From: an uncultured Dorea sp.
GTDB taxonomy: Bacteria > Bacillota > Clostridia > Lachnospirales > Lachnospiraceae
Assembly (NCBI GenBank): GCA_910584615.1
Contig: CAJUAM010000007.1
Span: 1 to 64,000 of the forward strand
Direction of reading: 5' to 3'
Length of the DNA stretch: 64,000 nt
The notes under the pieces are model-generated. The model saw only the letters and a list, made by a program, of their open reading frames with translations. It was not told the DNA's origin and made no database searches. A program made the translations under genes and the position numbers. This document shows, in pieces, positions 1-7,133 of the stretch. The first letter of the stretch is position 1; each line of letters starts with the position of its first letter.

Positions 1-50
1 GAACGGCTGCGCCGTTCACACGGAACTGCCGTTCCGATTTAGCGTAATCT
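1..50. mobile_element. Probable terminal part of an insertion sequence
   Basis: The first 40 bases hold two tight palindromes: arms GAACGGC/GCCGTTC at 1-17 and CGGAAC/GTTCCG at 21-36. The leftward helicase gene is cut off exactly here, and its stop codon (positions 49-51) lies in this sequence. Stacked short hairpins next to a sudden gene truncation suit a transposon end. An IS66-type or similar element is possible, but I cannot name the family because the rest lies outside the window. A group II intron end is the main alternative. Confidence 0.4.
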
Positions 51-453
51 ACAATTGGCTTCTATTGATTAAATACTCATAAATAATATCTGTATACAAA
101 TTAAACTCTGAATCAGAAAGAAAATAATGTGCTTCATCACATATATACACATCAAATTCAGGTATAACGTCACCACTTATAAGCATCTGAGTAAACTTTT
201 GATACGATATACAGGTAATATCTTTTATTCCATACCTATTAATGTCATATCGTATCTGTTCTTTTAAAGTCGTACGATTACACAAATAAATAACGGACTT
301 TCCTTCTGCTAAAAGGAACTTACAGTATGTTCCTAATGCAAAAGTTGTTTTCCCTCTGCCTGTTCCACATGCCAGTAAAATAATTCTTCCAATCCATCTT
401 TTATAATCGTTTCCTATTAGTTCCGATACCCATAGTTTGCTACTGTTTGCCAA
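49..453 (-). pseudogene. DEAD/DEAH-type helicase, N-terminal fragment
   Basis: The 134 residues hold a nucleotide-binding P-loop (ACGTGRGKT, about residues 28-36) and a Walker B/DEAH-like motif (CDEAH, about 104-108). These mark the first RecA-like domain of a superfamily 2 helicase. Such proteins are usually several hundred residues long. Here the reading stops right after NRSQL, just where helicase motif III (SAT) would be expected, and the stop codon comes from the palindromic sequence at the window edge. The start is TTG (451-453), downstream of GGAGG at the end of the preceding small gene. I read it as a gene broken by an insertion and probably inactive. Confidence 0.75.
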
Positions 454-459
454 TAAGGA

Positions 460-636
460 TTACACCTCCCGTTCTGAAAGATAACTGTCAACCGCATTTC
501 TAATTTCTGTTGAATCCTGAAACAGAAAGATTTTGAATTGCGAATTCTTGTCGCTATCTAACACTTTCATTACGGTAAATCCTCTATGGCACAACCAATT
601 CATTAATTCTAATGATCTGACAGTATACATAGGCAT
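460..636 (-). CDS. Small DUF5659-like protein
   Basis: Fifty-eight codons starting at ATG (MPMYTVRSLELMNWL...) and ending in a GGAGG that serves the next gene. The pattern of an N-terminal (Y/F)TxRS, a LxxxGF stretch and a phenylalanine-rich strand (KIFLF) resembles DUF5659, a small family common on Clostridia plasmids. Its function is unknown. An in-frame upstream ATT codon closely follows GGGAGAG and would add 13 residues, so the start is uncertain. It sits directly upstream of the helicase gene and is probably co-transcribed with it. Confidence 0.6.
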   Translation of the reverse strand: MPMYTVRSLELMNWLCHRGFTVMKVLDSDKNSQFKIFLFQDSTEIRNAVDSYLSEREV

Positions 637-697
637 ATCTGTATTTTTAGTTCCTCGTTTTCTACTTGTAATAATTATTCTCTCCCTTCAATATAAT

Positions 698-952
698 TTA
701 TGCTAATTTCATGCTTCCACCATATTTATCATAAACAATTTCTGTATAAAGATTATTATGTTTGTCAATAATGAACAAATCATATTCATTCAATCCACTA
801 TCTAAAATATCCATGATTTCCTTTAAAACATTTCGATTTCCTAACAGCACAAACGCTATATCAAGCTTTAATTGGCGCTTTTCATTCCATCTATCAGGAA
901 ACAAAGTATAAATCTCTACCCTTTTTTGATTAGCTGTATAATGAAAAAACAT
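698..952 (-). CDS. Hypothetical protein, 84 aa
   Basis: I do not recognise this protein. It is a compact alpha/beta-looking sequence (VEIYTLFPDRW near the N-terminus, then NEYDLFIIDKHN) with no transmembrane segment. Its start overlaps the end of the preceding 49-codon gene by 23 bases, which suggests translational coupling. It belongs to the leftward run of small genes that ends in the broken helicase. Confidence 0.5.
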   Translation of the reverse strand: MFFHYTANQKRVEIYTLFPDRWNEKRQLKLDIAFVLLGNRNVLKEIMDILDSGLNEYDLFIIDKHNNLYTEIVYDKYGGSMKLA

Positions 953-1079
953 TTTCTAACACTAATTGCTTATTCTTATAATCACAGCCGATGATAAATG
1001 ATCCTCTCGTTAATTCCTTTGCAATTGCTTTTGACGATTTTTCTAAGATACAATCATCTGATATTTTAAATCCTTTCAC
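930..1079 (-). CDS. Hypothetical small protein, 49 aa
   Basis: A short reading frame starting at GTG with GGAGG 9 bases upstream, encoding MKGFKISDDCILEKSS and ending in LENVFSLYS. It overlaps the next gene by 23 bases. The clear ribosome binding site and the overlap support it; I recognise no domain. It could be a small soluble accessory protein. Confidence 0.45.
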   Translation of the reverse strand: MKGFKISDDCILEKSSKAIAKELTRGSFIIGCDYKNKQLVLENVFSLYS

Positions 1080-1106
1080 TTCCTCATTCCTCCTTCATTG
1101 CATCAT

Positions 1107-1140
1107 AATAGTGGCAAGCTGTAATCTACTCGCCACTATT
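1107..1140 (-). promoter_or_regulatory. Intercistronic hairpin 1
   Basis: Perfect 8-bp arms AATAGTGG/CCACTATT with an 18-base loop, between two leftward genes. No T-run follows on the minus strand, so it is unlikely to be an intrinsic terminator. It is one of a series (1338, 2209, 2748, 3551 and others) placed between genes of this operon. Confidence 0.5.
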
Positions 1141-1154
1141 TATTTCTACATTTG

Positions 1155-1319
1155 TTAATCATTCTTTTCTTCTGTTTTATTTCTAAGTAAATTGATCTTT
1201 ATATCACCACGAATAAAAGCAACAATCACAAATACCGTACATGCTATCATGAAAACAATTCCAAGTTTCATGCTTAAATCCAATATAAACTTAATCAAAA
1301 ATTGTAATGTAGCTAACAT
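1155..1319 (-). CDS. Small single-pass membrane protein, 54 aa
   Basis: Starts at ATG 6 bases after AGGAG and encodes MLATLQFLIKFILD followed by one hydrophobic segment (about residues 19-37, LGIVFMIACTVFVIVAF) and a charged C-terminal tail. One membrane-spanning helix with a short basic/acidic tail is all that can be seen. Small membrane proteins on plasmids may be holin-like, toxin-like or structural; nothing here decides between these. Confidence 0.5.
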   Translation of the reverse strand: MLATLQFLIKFILDLSMKLGIVFMIACTVFVIVAFIRGDIKINLLRNKTEEKND

Positions 1320-1337
1320 ATATTTCTCCTTTTTATA

Positions 1338-1368
1338 GGCGGTATATCGCTTATTTGGACATACCGCC
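1338..1368 (-). promoter_or_regulatory. Intercistronic hairpin 2
   Basis: Perfect 8-bp arms GGCGGTAT/ATACCGCC with a 15-base loop, between the 255-aa gene and the small membrane protein gene. A purine-rich ribosome binding site follows rather than a T-run, so processing or mRNA protection is more likely than termination. Confidence 0.5.
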
Positions 1369-1378
1369 CGGATTGCTT

Positions 1379-2146
1379 TTATTCTTTATTGCTCAACTCT
1401 GCCTTAATTTCATTCAATGTCTTCAAATTATCCTCTAAAGCTGCTCTGTATTTTTCTACAAACTCCCATTTAGACTGATATTCCATGTTATATGATATAG
1501 CTAATGAATTAACAATTTCCCATATATTAGGACTATAGACATCCTCATACATACCAGCACTACTCAAGTTTTCGTCCATGATTTCATATTTGAATGTTCC
1601 ATTTAAAGGAATTTCTTCTATACAATCAGCATATTTACTTTCATAATTATTAACAAATTCATCCGCTGATACATCGGCTTCCTTAAATTTAATATCATAG
1701 ATATATTCATAATGTTCAGGAGTTACAAAAACGCCTGTACGATTGATAAATTCATCTCTTGATATAAAATCTTCGTGTACCAGTTCTTTACAGTCGAATT
1801 CTTTATCTATCGGATGAATCAAGCATGACTTTTCACCAGTAATTTCAATATCTAATCCACCCATACAGTGATTGAACCTAATGACAATAGTATTTTCATT
1901 GCCGTGAATAGAATTAATCATCTTATCGCAATCCAATTCAATTTTACAACCTGTATCAATCTCTAAAAGAGTAATTTTTCCGTCCGTACCAATATCAGGA
2001 TCAGCAATCATAATAGCCTCTTTCATATGTACTACTATTGCGCTATCGTCTGTACTTGATACTGTTACATTCCTGCCGTTTACCAGTTCCCTTACATCCG
2101 TAATTGTTAATTCGTTCAATCTCTCCATGCTAATCTTGTCCTCCAT
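1379..2146 (-). CDS. Hypothetical protein, 255 aa
   Basis: An acidic, soluble protein with no signal peptide or membrane segment. The N-terminal half looks rich in beta strands (NVTVSSTDDSAIVVHM, KITLLEIDTGCKIEL) and the last 60 residues look helical. I recognise no family. It is the first of a leftward run that also includes the cold-shock protein gene, and hairpins separate it from both neighbours. No further function can be proposed. Confidence 0.5.
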   Translation of the reverse strand: MEDKISMERLNELTITDVRELVNGRNVTVSSTDDSAIVVHMKEAIMIADPDIGTDGKITLLEIDTGCKIELDCDKMINSIHGNENTIVIRFNHCMGGLDIEITGEKSCLIHPIDKEFDCKELVHEDFISRDEFINRTGVFVTPEHYEYIYDIKFKEADVSADEFVNNYESKYADCIEEIPLNGTFKYEIMDENLSSAGMYEDVYSPNIWEIVNSLAISYNMEYQSKWEFVEKYRAALEDNLKTLNEIKAELSNKE

Positions 2147-2208
2147 ATTTTTGATATTCTTTATAAAGAATCAGCCTTTCGCCAACTCTCGGTTTTTGTT
2201 ATTTGATG

Positions 2209-2229
2209 TGATAGGAGCATCACCTATCA
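2209..2229 (-). promoter_or_regulatory. Intercistronic hairpin 3
   Basis: Perfect 7-bp arms TGATAGG/CCTATCA around a 7-base loop, between the cold-shock gene and the 255-aa gene. There is no downstream T-run on the minus strand. The sense-strand loop TGATGCT resembles that of the hairpin at 2748 (TGATATG). Confidence 0.5.
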
Positions 2230-2289
2230 GGACTTCCATCTATATGATTCTTCTCCACGTAGAAAAGAAATCTTTCAGTTGTTCATCAT

Positions 2290-2709
2290 TTATGCTGACA
2301 AACCTTCTGTGTCATAGCCCGAAAAAGCAGCCAACTCTAAGAATGTCATACCGTTTTCACCTGCCTGAATTACATCATTTTCATCCACTACCATATAGCC
2401 TTTTTTCATTCCTAATGTATTCAAAGCCAAAGTATTTTCATCGGCTTTTACTGTTTTTACAAACAGATTTTCATCTTTCAGAGAGTCTTTTATCATCTGC
2501 ATTGTAAGGATCGGCTGTACATTTACTGCCTGTTCTCGCCCGTTCTTTCCATCTCCAAGCTCATAATTAACAATATCGCCTTCGCTTAAATGCCTGAAAC
2601 CGTCCATCATAATGTTGCTTTGATGTACGAATACATCTTTCTTTGAAGTTAAATCCGTGATGAATCCATATCCTTTTTGTGTGTTAAACCATTTTGTTGT
2701 TGCAGTCAT
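2290..2709 (-). CDS. Cold-shock domain protein with C-terminal extension
   Basis: Residues 1-65 are a cold-shock (OB-fold) domain with RNP1 (KGYGFI, about 12-17) and RNP2 (VFVHQS, about 26-31), which bind single-stranded RNA or DNA. Ordinary Csp proteins end near residue 67. This one continues for about 70 residues (VQPILTMQMIKDSLKDEN...) into an extension I do not recognise. The start follows AAGGAG closely. On a mobile element it may act as an RNA chaperone or antiterminator for the element's own long transcripts, which are rich in hairpins. Confidence 0.85.
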   Translation of the reverse strand: MTATTKWFNTQKGYGFITDLTSKKDVFVHQSNIMMDGFRHLSEGDIVNYELGDGKNGREQAVNVQPILTMQMIKDSLKDENLFVKTVKADENTLALNTLGMKKGYMVVDENDVIQAGENGMTFLELAAFSGYDTEGLSA

Positions 2710-2747
2710 GTTTAAAAATCTCCTTTTCTTTGCGTTATTTCTTATAA

Positions 2748-2772
2748 CTGAGCAGGCATATCACCTACTCAG
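2748..2772 (-). promoter_or_regulatory. Intercistronic hairpin 4
   Basis: Arms CTGAG+AGG/CCT+CTCAG with one mismatched position, just upstream of the cold-shock gene and downstream of the 235-aa gene. TTATAAG follows on the minus strand, not a T-run. It is related in shape to the hairpin at 2209. Confidence 0.5.
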
Positions 2773-2794
2773 CTTCATATATTTCTTTCTTCTT

Positions 2795-3502
2795 TTAAAA
2801 TCTCAAACTAATACTGTCGCCACCAACAAATTGAATGAAATAATCTCTTAATCCTACTTCTGGAACCAGATCAGCTCCACTCATTGTAATCTTTTCAACC
2901 ATATCTTTATCAAGGTTCATTCCTGACTTATCTACATAATGAGTCGCATAGATTGAATCAAGCGCAGAAATCATATTGTCTTTGTCCTTTTTAGACAGTT
3001 TATCCCACTTGTTCCCAATCTGAATAAGTACATTGCAAGTTTCTGATTCCGTATCAATTTCATATTTTTCAAAGATCTCGTATGCTCTTTCATTTTCAGT
3101 GTCTTCATAGTATTCCTGATTAAAGGTCAATTTCTCATTGCCATCTTTATACTTTGTAATATCAAAATGGTTGAAAAAGACTTCCCAATAAGAATATTTA
3201 CTGAATCTCTGCACCCTGATACCAAATGATGAATATTCCAGAGATAAATCTTTCAACCTTGCAATGAGTTCTTCCCATGTGATCTCACCTGTCCCACTTC
3301 TTTGCTTTACAAAACGCACATAATCTTTAATTACATTTTCTCCCACTTCATTTTCATCAGCCTTTAACAGTTCCATGATTTCAGGTATGTATTTTGCATC
3401 CATTGTAAGATTGTTAAAATCTAATACCGCCTCTAACTGTTTCCTATCCATGTGTTTTCTGTCAAAATACCCATTAATTGTGTTAATCTGTTTGCTTGTC
3501 AT
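2795..3502 (-). CDS. Hypothetical protein, 235 aa
   Basis: A soluble acidic protein that begins MTSKQINTINGYFDRK and ends in GGDSISLRF, with a good GGAGG-type site upstream. I recognise no domain with certainty. The composition (acidic, many aromatic residues) recalls DNA-mimic antirestriction proteins in general, but no ArdA motif is visible, so I do not assign that role. It is probably transcribed with the cold-shock gene. Confidence 0.5.
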   Translation of the reverse strand: MTSKQINTINGYFDRKHMDRKQLEAVLDFNNLTMDAKYIPEIMELLKADENEVGENVIKDYVRFVKQRSGTGEITWEELIARLKDLSLEYSSFGIRVQRFSKYSYWEVFFNHFDITKYKDGNEKLTFNQEYYEDTENERAYEIFEKYEIDTESETCNVLIQIGNKWDKLSKKDKDNMISALDSIYATHYVDKSGMNLDKDMVEKITMSGADLVPEVGLRDYFIQFVGGDSISLRF

Positions 3503-3550
3503 AATGCTTGTCCTCCATTTTTCTTTGATTGTTTACTTGATTTTTTATAT

Positions 3551-3582
3551 CAGCGGATAGCGAAAGATATCGCCATCCACTG
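3551..3582 (-). promoter_or_regulatory. Intercistronic hairpin 5
   Basis: A 13-bp stem (CAGTGGATGGCGA on the sense strand against TCGCTATCCGCTG, two G-U pairs) with a 6-base loop, between the 89-aa gene and the 235-aa gene. The following sense sequence is ATATAAAAAAT, which does not favour termination. Confidence 0.55.
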
Positions 3583-3608
3583 TATACTTCTACGTTTTTA
3601 TATAAAAA

Positions 3609-3878
3609 CTACACAAACAGCCAATGTCTTGTAGATTCTACTTTTTTAGGTTTTATCTCAGATTCTTTTACTACTGTATTCCATTGTGGAATATGCACTT
3701 CATTCAGGTATTCAGATAATATTTCTACATCTGATTGCTTTAAACAGTCCATGCCGCCTTTGAATCTGGATAAATCATTTACATCTACGCCTATATTTAG
3801 GGCAATAGTCTTTAACATCAAGCCTTGATTATTAATTTTAATTAACTTATTTCGTACTAAATCGTTGTTATGTGCCAT
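3609..3878 (-). CDS. Small helix-turn-helix-like protein
   Basis: Eighty-nine residues from the ATG at 3876-3878, chosen because GAGG precedes it by 8 bases; a longer 103-codon reading lacks such a site. Residues 5-60 (NKLIKINNQGLMLKTIALNIGVDVNDLSRFKGG) have the spacing of a cro-like helix-turn-helix. It lies just downstream of tubZ, and a 16-base motif upstream of it (3961-3976) recurs exactly in the tubR leader. It may be a regulator that shares control with the partition genes. Confidence 0.5.
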   Translation of the reverse strand: MAHNNDLVRNKLIKINNQGLMLKTIALNIGVDVNDLSRFKGGMDCLKQSDVEILSEYLNEVHIPQWNTVVKESEIKPKKVESTRHWLFV

Positions 3879-3960
3879 TTTTATAACCTCTACTTCTCTT
3901 TTGAAGTAAGGAATTAGCATTATTTCTGACCATAATAAAATTTCATCTGATTGTCAGTGA

Positions 3961-3976
3961 TTGTTTCTTACTAATT
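3961..3976 (-). repeat. 16-base motif shared with the tubR leader (copy 1)
   Basis: On the sense strand the motif reads AATTAGTAAGAAACAA. An exact copy lies at 5379-5394, about 37 bases before tubR. This copy is about 80 bases upstream of the small HTH-like gene. Exact 16/16 identity at two promoter-proximal places suggests a shared protein-binding site, with TubR as the obvious candidate. Confidence 0.5.
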
Positions 3977-4006
3977 CCTTATTTCCTTTGATTATGTTTG
4001 ATAATC

Positions 4007-5071
4007 TTATAAAAATAATAAATCCCTTGTAGATTTTTTCTTTTCCGGTTTCGGTTTTTCAACTGTAATATCTCCCAAAAAGTCAATACTACCCGTCAAT
4101 CTTCGTTCACTTGTAGCGGTCAAATTCTTTTTAATTGTCTCTTTATCCTCTTCAATTTTCTTTTTCATTTCTTCCAACCTCTTATATGGAATGGAACAAC
4201 CTGATATAGCCAATACAGTTGCGTCATAATCCCATCCTTCAAAAGTCGCAAATGGTTTTCCGACATTATCAACAATCTCATTAAGACGTACATTGTCATT
4301 AGAATTAACTAATGCAATATTAGCAACTACTTCATCATCCTCTAACGGCGCATAAATGTTATCCCTTATCTTCTCAATTACTGTTTGAGTTGTGGCTTTA
4401 TCAGATCCATGCTTATTGATAATACATGCGCCTCTTTGTGATAAAACGTTTTCAATTTCTGCCCGATCAACTACTCCTCTTGCAGAATTTGTCTCACAAT
4501 TCAGGAATGCATCCAAATAACAAGTAAGCTGCTCATTTAAGATAAGTTTGTCCTTATTTCTGTTATTATCAATGATAATTGTTGCACTATTTCCCTCAAC
4601 AGTTTCTAACTCCTGGAAAAACTCATAGCAATTCATATATTCTTTTATGCTTGCGTTTTTATCAGGAATACATGTAACCACACATATGATTTTATCTGTT
4701 TCAGCTTGCAATCTCCTTTTAGTAGCCGGTACTATTGCACTTCCGGAACCCCCTCCAGAACTTCCTACAAGGAAAATAACACGACATTCTTTAAACCTTT
4801 CCTTAATCTCATTAATGAGAAGATCAAAATTCTCACAATTATTATCTGCTAATAACTGTTTTGCCTTTCTTCTTTCTTTACTACTCCCATATCCACCTAA
4901 AATGTGATATTTACATTCTTCAGGTATATCCAGACTATCCAAATCAGATTGAGCCGTATTAGCAGCCATCACAAGATAATCTTTTGCTTGAATACTTTTA
5001 ATTACGTTACCGCCCATCTGTCCGAAACCGATAAAACCATACCATCCTTTAATACTCATTGTTACTTCCAT
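4007..5071 (-). CDS. tubZ: TubZ/FtsZ-like plasmid partition GTPase
   Basis: A 354-residue tubulin/FtsZ-superfamily protein. An N-terminal glycine-rich loop (GFGQMGGN, about 10-17) and the tubulin signature loop (SSGGGSGSA, about 104-112) bind GTP. In type III partition systems TubZ polymerises into treadmilling filaments that move plasmid DNA bound by TubR at a centromere. I chose the ATG at 5069-5071 because GGAGG, inside the end of tubR, lies 9 bases upstream. The C-terminal tail is strongly basic (EKPKPEKKKSTRDLLFL), as expected for a tail that contacts TubR-DNA. It is two bases from tubR, so the genes are clearly coupled. Confidence 0.85.
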   Translation of the reverse strand: MEVTMSIKGWYGFIGFGQMGGNVIKSIQAKDYLVMAANTAQSDLDSLDIPEECKYHILGGYGSSKERRKAKQLLADNNCENFDLLINEIKERFKECRVIFLVGSSGGGSGSAIVPATKRRLQAETDKIICVVTCIPDKNASIKEYMNCYEFFQELETVEGNSATIIIDNNRNKDKLILNEQLTCYLDAFLNCETNSARGVVDRAEIENVLSQRGACIINKHGSDKATTQTVIEKIRDNIYAPLEDDEVVANIALVNSNDNVRLNEIVDNVGKPFATFEGWDYDATVLAISGCSIPYKRLEEMKKKIEEDKETIKKNLTATSERRLTGSIDFLGDITVEKPKPEKKKSTRDLLFL

Positions 5072-5072
5072 T

Positions 5073-5342
5073 CTAATTTTCCTCCATATCGTCATATTTT
5101 TTTAATAGTTCCATACCTAACTCATTGATAAAATAACTGTCTGCTCTTTCTACTTTTATACCAGATTCTACTAAATTCCTCTTTTGTAAAATCTTGATAT
5201 GCTTGTACAATGTATTTGGCTTATTTCTTCCTTCTTTCTCTGAAATTTCCGTCACTGTCATACCTCTTATACAATTAGTAGCCTTATTAGTCCGTAAAAG
5301 TTTCAAAATTATATACTGTGTTCTGACTAATTCATCATTCAT
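5073..5342 (-). CDS. tubR: TubR-like winged-helix centromere-binding protein
   Basis: An 89-residue winged-helix protein. A helix-turn-helix (MTVTEISEKEGRNKPNTLYKH) is followed by a wing (LVESGIKVERADSYFIN). Its size, fold and position immediately upstream of tubZ fit TubR, which binds the tubC centromere and represses its own operon. The start is the ATG after AAGGTGAT. An alternative in-frame ATT start after AAAGGAG would add 10 residues. Type III systems usually have tubC just upstream; I could not pick out clear iterons there. Confidence 0.75.
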   Translation of the reverse strand: MNDELVRTQYIILKLLRTNKATNCIRGMTVTEISEKEGRNKPNTLYKHIKILQKRNLVESGIKVERADSYFINELGMELLKKYDDMEEN

Positions 5343-5378
5343 TCTTATCACCTTCTTTCTTTTAATGATATTCTCCTT

Positions 5379-5394
5379 TTGTTTCTTACTAATT
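5379..5394 (-). repeat. 16-base motif shared with the gene below tubZ (copy 2)
   Basis: An exact copy of the motif at 3961-3976, in the tubR leader about 37 bases before the start codon. It is a candidate autoregulatory TubR operator or part of tubC. Confidence 0.5.
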
Positions 5395-5614
5395 TGGATT
5401 CAAAAAGCAAAAAATATATAGGCTTTTTCAGCCATTACATCTTGTGATGTATCATATATTTCTCTATTTCATACAGATTTTTTCTTATATGAAAGTAAAC
5501 ATTATATTTTTTACATTTGAATTCATAAGCAACATAGTAACTACTTCTTACTTCTCCATTTCTTTTGCAAAAACATCTCCTTTATTCACTTTTCAATGTT
5601 CAGCTTTCCACACT

Positions 5615-5842
5615 AAAAAAAGTTAGCTTAACTAATGCTTCATCATGATTTAATGAAACAACTCTCTTTGTATGGAAGTATTTGCTATTGAAAAGATTGC
5701 AGAATCGCCTGAATTTACCACTTGACCAAAATGATGATGATATGTAAAATACAAATGAGCGTTCTGCTTAAATTATGTACATAGGCCTGTCCGATGGTGC
5801 GCCAACACCGTTTGAGGATAGGTCTTTGTTGTGTTTCTGTTG
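5615..5842 (-). ncRNA. Candidate SOS-controlled small RNA or long leader of tubRZ
   Basis: The consensus promoter at 5849-5877 points left and should start transcription near 5842. The first 60 bases fold into a nested stem-loop at 5783-5824: an outer 10-bp stem with two G-U pairs, and an inner GGTG/CACC hairpin. I see no open frame of useful length before tubR. A weak hairpin (TTAG/CTAA) followed by seven T on the minus strand at 5615-5635 could end a ~228-nt RNA. If it does not terminate, the transcript continues into tubRZ. Confidence 0.45.
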
Positions 5843-5848
5843 ATGATA

Positions 5849-5877
5849 AGTATAGAACATATGTTTGTATTTGTCAA
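5849..5877 (-). promoter_or_regulatory. Consensus leftward promoter overlapped by a LexA box
   Basis: On the minus strand: TTGACA (5872-5877), 17 bases, then TATACT (5849-5854). The spacer contains AAACATATGTTC, one mismatch from the Gram-positive LexA box GAACN4GTTC. This is the usual arrangement for SOS repression. Confidence 0.75.
5855..5866. promoter_or_regulatory. LexA (SOS) box 1
   Basis: GAACATATGTTT, 11 of 12 positions matching GAACN4GTTC when N is free, placed between -35 and -10 of the leftward promoter. Confidence 0.65.
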
Positions 5878-5888
5878 TAAGAATCTGG

Positions 5889-5900
5889 GAACTTATGTTC
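5889..5900. promoter_or_regulatory. LexA (SOS) box 2
   Basis: GAACTTATGTTC is a perfect GAACN4GTTC. It lies upstream of the -35, 34 bp from box 1, so both sites face the same side of the helix (about three turns). Together with box 1 it can also form a hairpin (AGAACATA/TATGTTCT) followed by seven T, which might end rightward transcription. Confidence 0.65.
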
Positions 5901-5994
5901 TTTTTTTGAGTTTAGACGAAAAAAAGCAATACCATTAAATAGTATCACCTTTAACTTATCCCCTATTTTACACTTTTGTATTGTAATATTCATA

Positions 5995-6651
5995 TTACCG
6001 CCACACTATATATGGCTTTATAATATATCCATTTTTTATTATATTTATTTCTCCAATAATATTAAATAAGAATGGAACATATTCCTTTACTTTTCTGCTA
6101 TAATGATGAATTTCTTTATACAGTTTAGACGACTGCATTTTCATTAGTATAAAATCTATTTTAGGATTTTTATTTTCATATCCTACCATGCGCAAATGAA
6201 ATTTATTCATCTCAAATGTAAAAATACTTTTAGCATCTCTCAATCTATATAATATATACTCTAAGTTTTCAATATGATCGTACTCTTCATATGAACAGTC
6301 CTCCGTATCAATTCTAAACAAAGTAAAATACTCACTAAAGCAAACAATTTTTCCATCCTCTAATTCATTAGTCAATTCCTCTATTTTATATTCATTTATA
6401 ATCTCTGATATTTTATTTCCTAAACCGGACTTTATCTCTACTTCTTCTAAAATAGAATTATTTACTGTGCCACTTCCCTGAATCTCGGATGAAAACATTT
6501 TTCTAACTATTCCAGATGTGCCAATTCTTAAATTTGCATTCAAACTTCCTTCATCTTTTTTAGTAACTTTCTTTTCTATAGAAACATGATTTTGTTCATA
6601 TAACATATTTATTTCTTTTTCATCTATATAAAATAAGGAAACGTTATTCAT
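5995..6651 (-). CDS. Hypothetical protein, possibly DUF6414-like
   Basis: A soluble 218-residue protein. Its N-terminus (VSLFYIDEKEINMLYEQ) resembles the start of DUF6414 proteins, which have no known function; that assignment is tentative. No catalytic motif, signal peptide or transmembrane helix is visible. It stands alone between the terminator of the ParE gene and the SOS promoter region, and its codons and AT-richness match the element. Confidence 0.45.
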   Translation of the reverse strand: MNNVSLFYIDEKEINMLYEQNHVSIEKKVTKKDEGSLNANLRIGTSGIVRKMFSSEIQGSGTVNNSILEEVEIKSGLGNKISEIINEYKIEELTNELEDGKIVCFSEYFTLFRIDTEDCSYEEYDHIENLEYILYRLRDAKSIFTFEMNKFHLRMVGYENKNPKIDFILMKMQSSKLYKEIHHYSRKVKEYVPFLFNIIGEINIIKNGYIIKPYIVWR

Positions 6652-6776
6652 ATATCTTACCTCTTTACGTTATACACAATATTCTATAATAGCTTTTACT
6701 TTATTATATAGACACATAACTCAATAAAAACTGACGCATAAATCCATGATTTCTATAATTTTTTTACACTCATAAC

Positions 6777-6804
6777 AAAAGCCAGCCCAAGATTAAGACT
6801 GGCT
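6777..6804 (-). terminator. Intrinsic terminator after phd-parE
   Basis: Minus-strand stem AGCCAG/CTGGCT with a 13-base loop and a TTTTG tail, 18 bases past the parE stop codon. Confidence 0.6.
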
Positions 6805-6821
6805 ATTAATAACAATCCGTT

Positions 6822-7133
6822 CTATATTAAATTTTTATATTCCCGTCTTCCATCCACAATTGCATATATTATGACTATCCTCTTATCATCATCGACTTTA
6901 TAAAATATCAGATGTCTTTCCACAATAAGCACTCTATATCCCTGTTTCCGTAAAATTGAATATCTTGGAATGCTACCAGACTTCGGAAAGTCAATCAAAT
7001 TATTAATAGCTGCTTCGATTTTATCAAGATAATCCAATGCTATATCAATACTTCCTGAATCTTCGGCAATATAAAAAATAATCCCCCTTAGTTGCTCGTC
7101 TGCTTTATCTGTACGGACTATCTTATATTTCAT
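6822..7133 (-). CDS. ParE/RelE-superfamily toxin
   Basis: A 103-residue toxin of the ParE/RelE fold. The pattern of an N-terminal strand, a helical hairpin (ADEQLRGIIFYIAED... ALDYLDKIEAAINNL), then PKSG...R, YRVLIVERHLIFYKVDDD and VDGRREY is typical of ParE. Related toxins block DNA gyrase or cut mRNA on the ribosome; which applies here cannot be told from sequence. It overlaps the antitoxin gene by 11 bases. Together they form a type II addiction pair. Confidence 0.85.
   Translation of the reverse strand: MKYKIVRTDKADEQLRGIIFYIAEDSGSIDIALDYLDKIEAAINNLIDFPKSGSIPRYSILRKQGYRVLIVERHLIFYKVDDDKRIVIIYAIVDGRREYKNLI

Noticed and set aside
5352..5640. Clear tubC iterons
   Set aside because: I searched the tubR leader for repeated 8-12-base words and found only the 16-base motif and short inverted words; no regular array could be defined.
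5733..5786. Short rightward reading frame beginning MMMICKIQ
   Set aside because: It is 17 codons long, has no ribosome site and lies opposite the structured leader; no support as a peptide gene.
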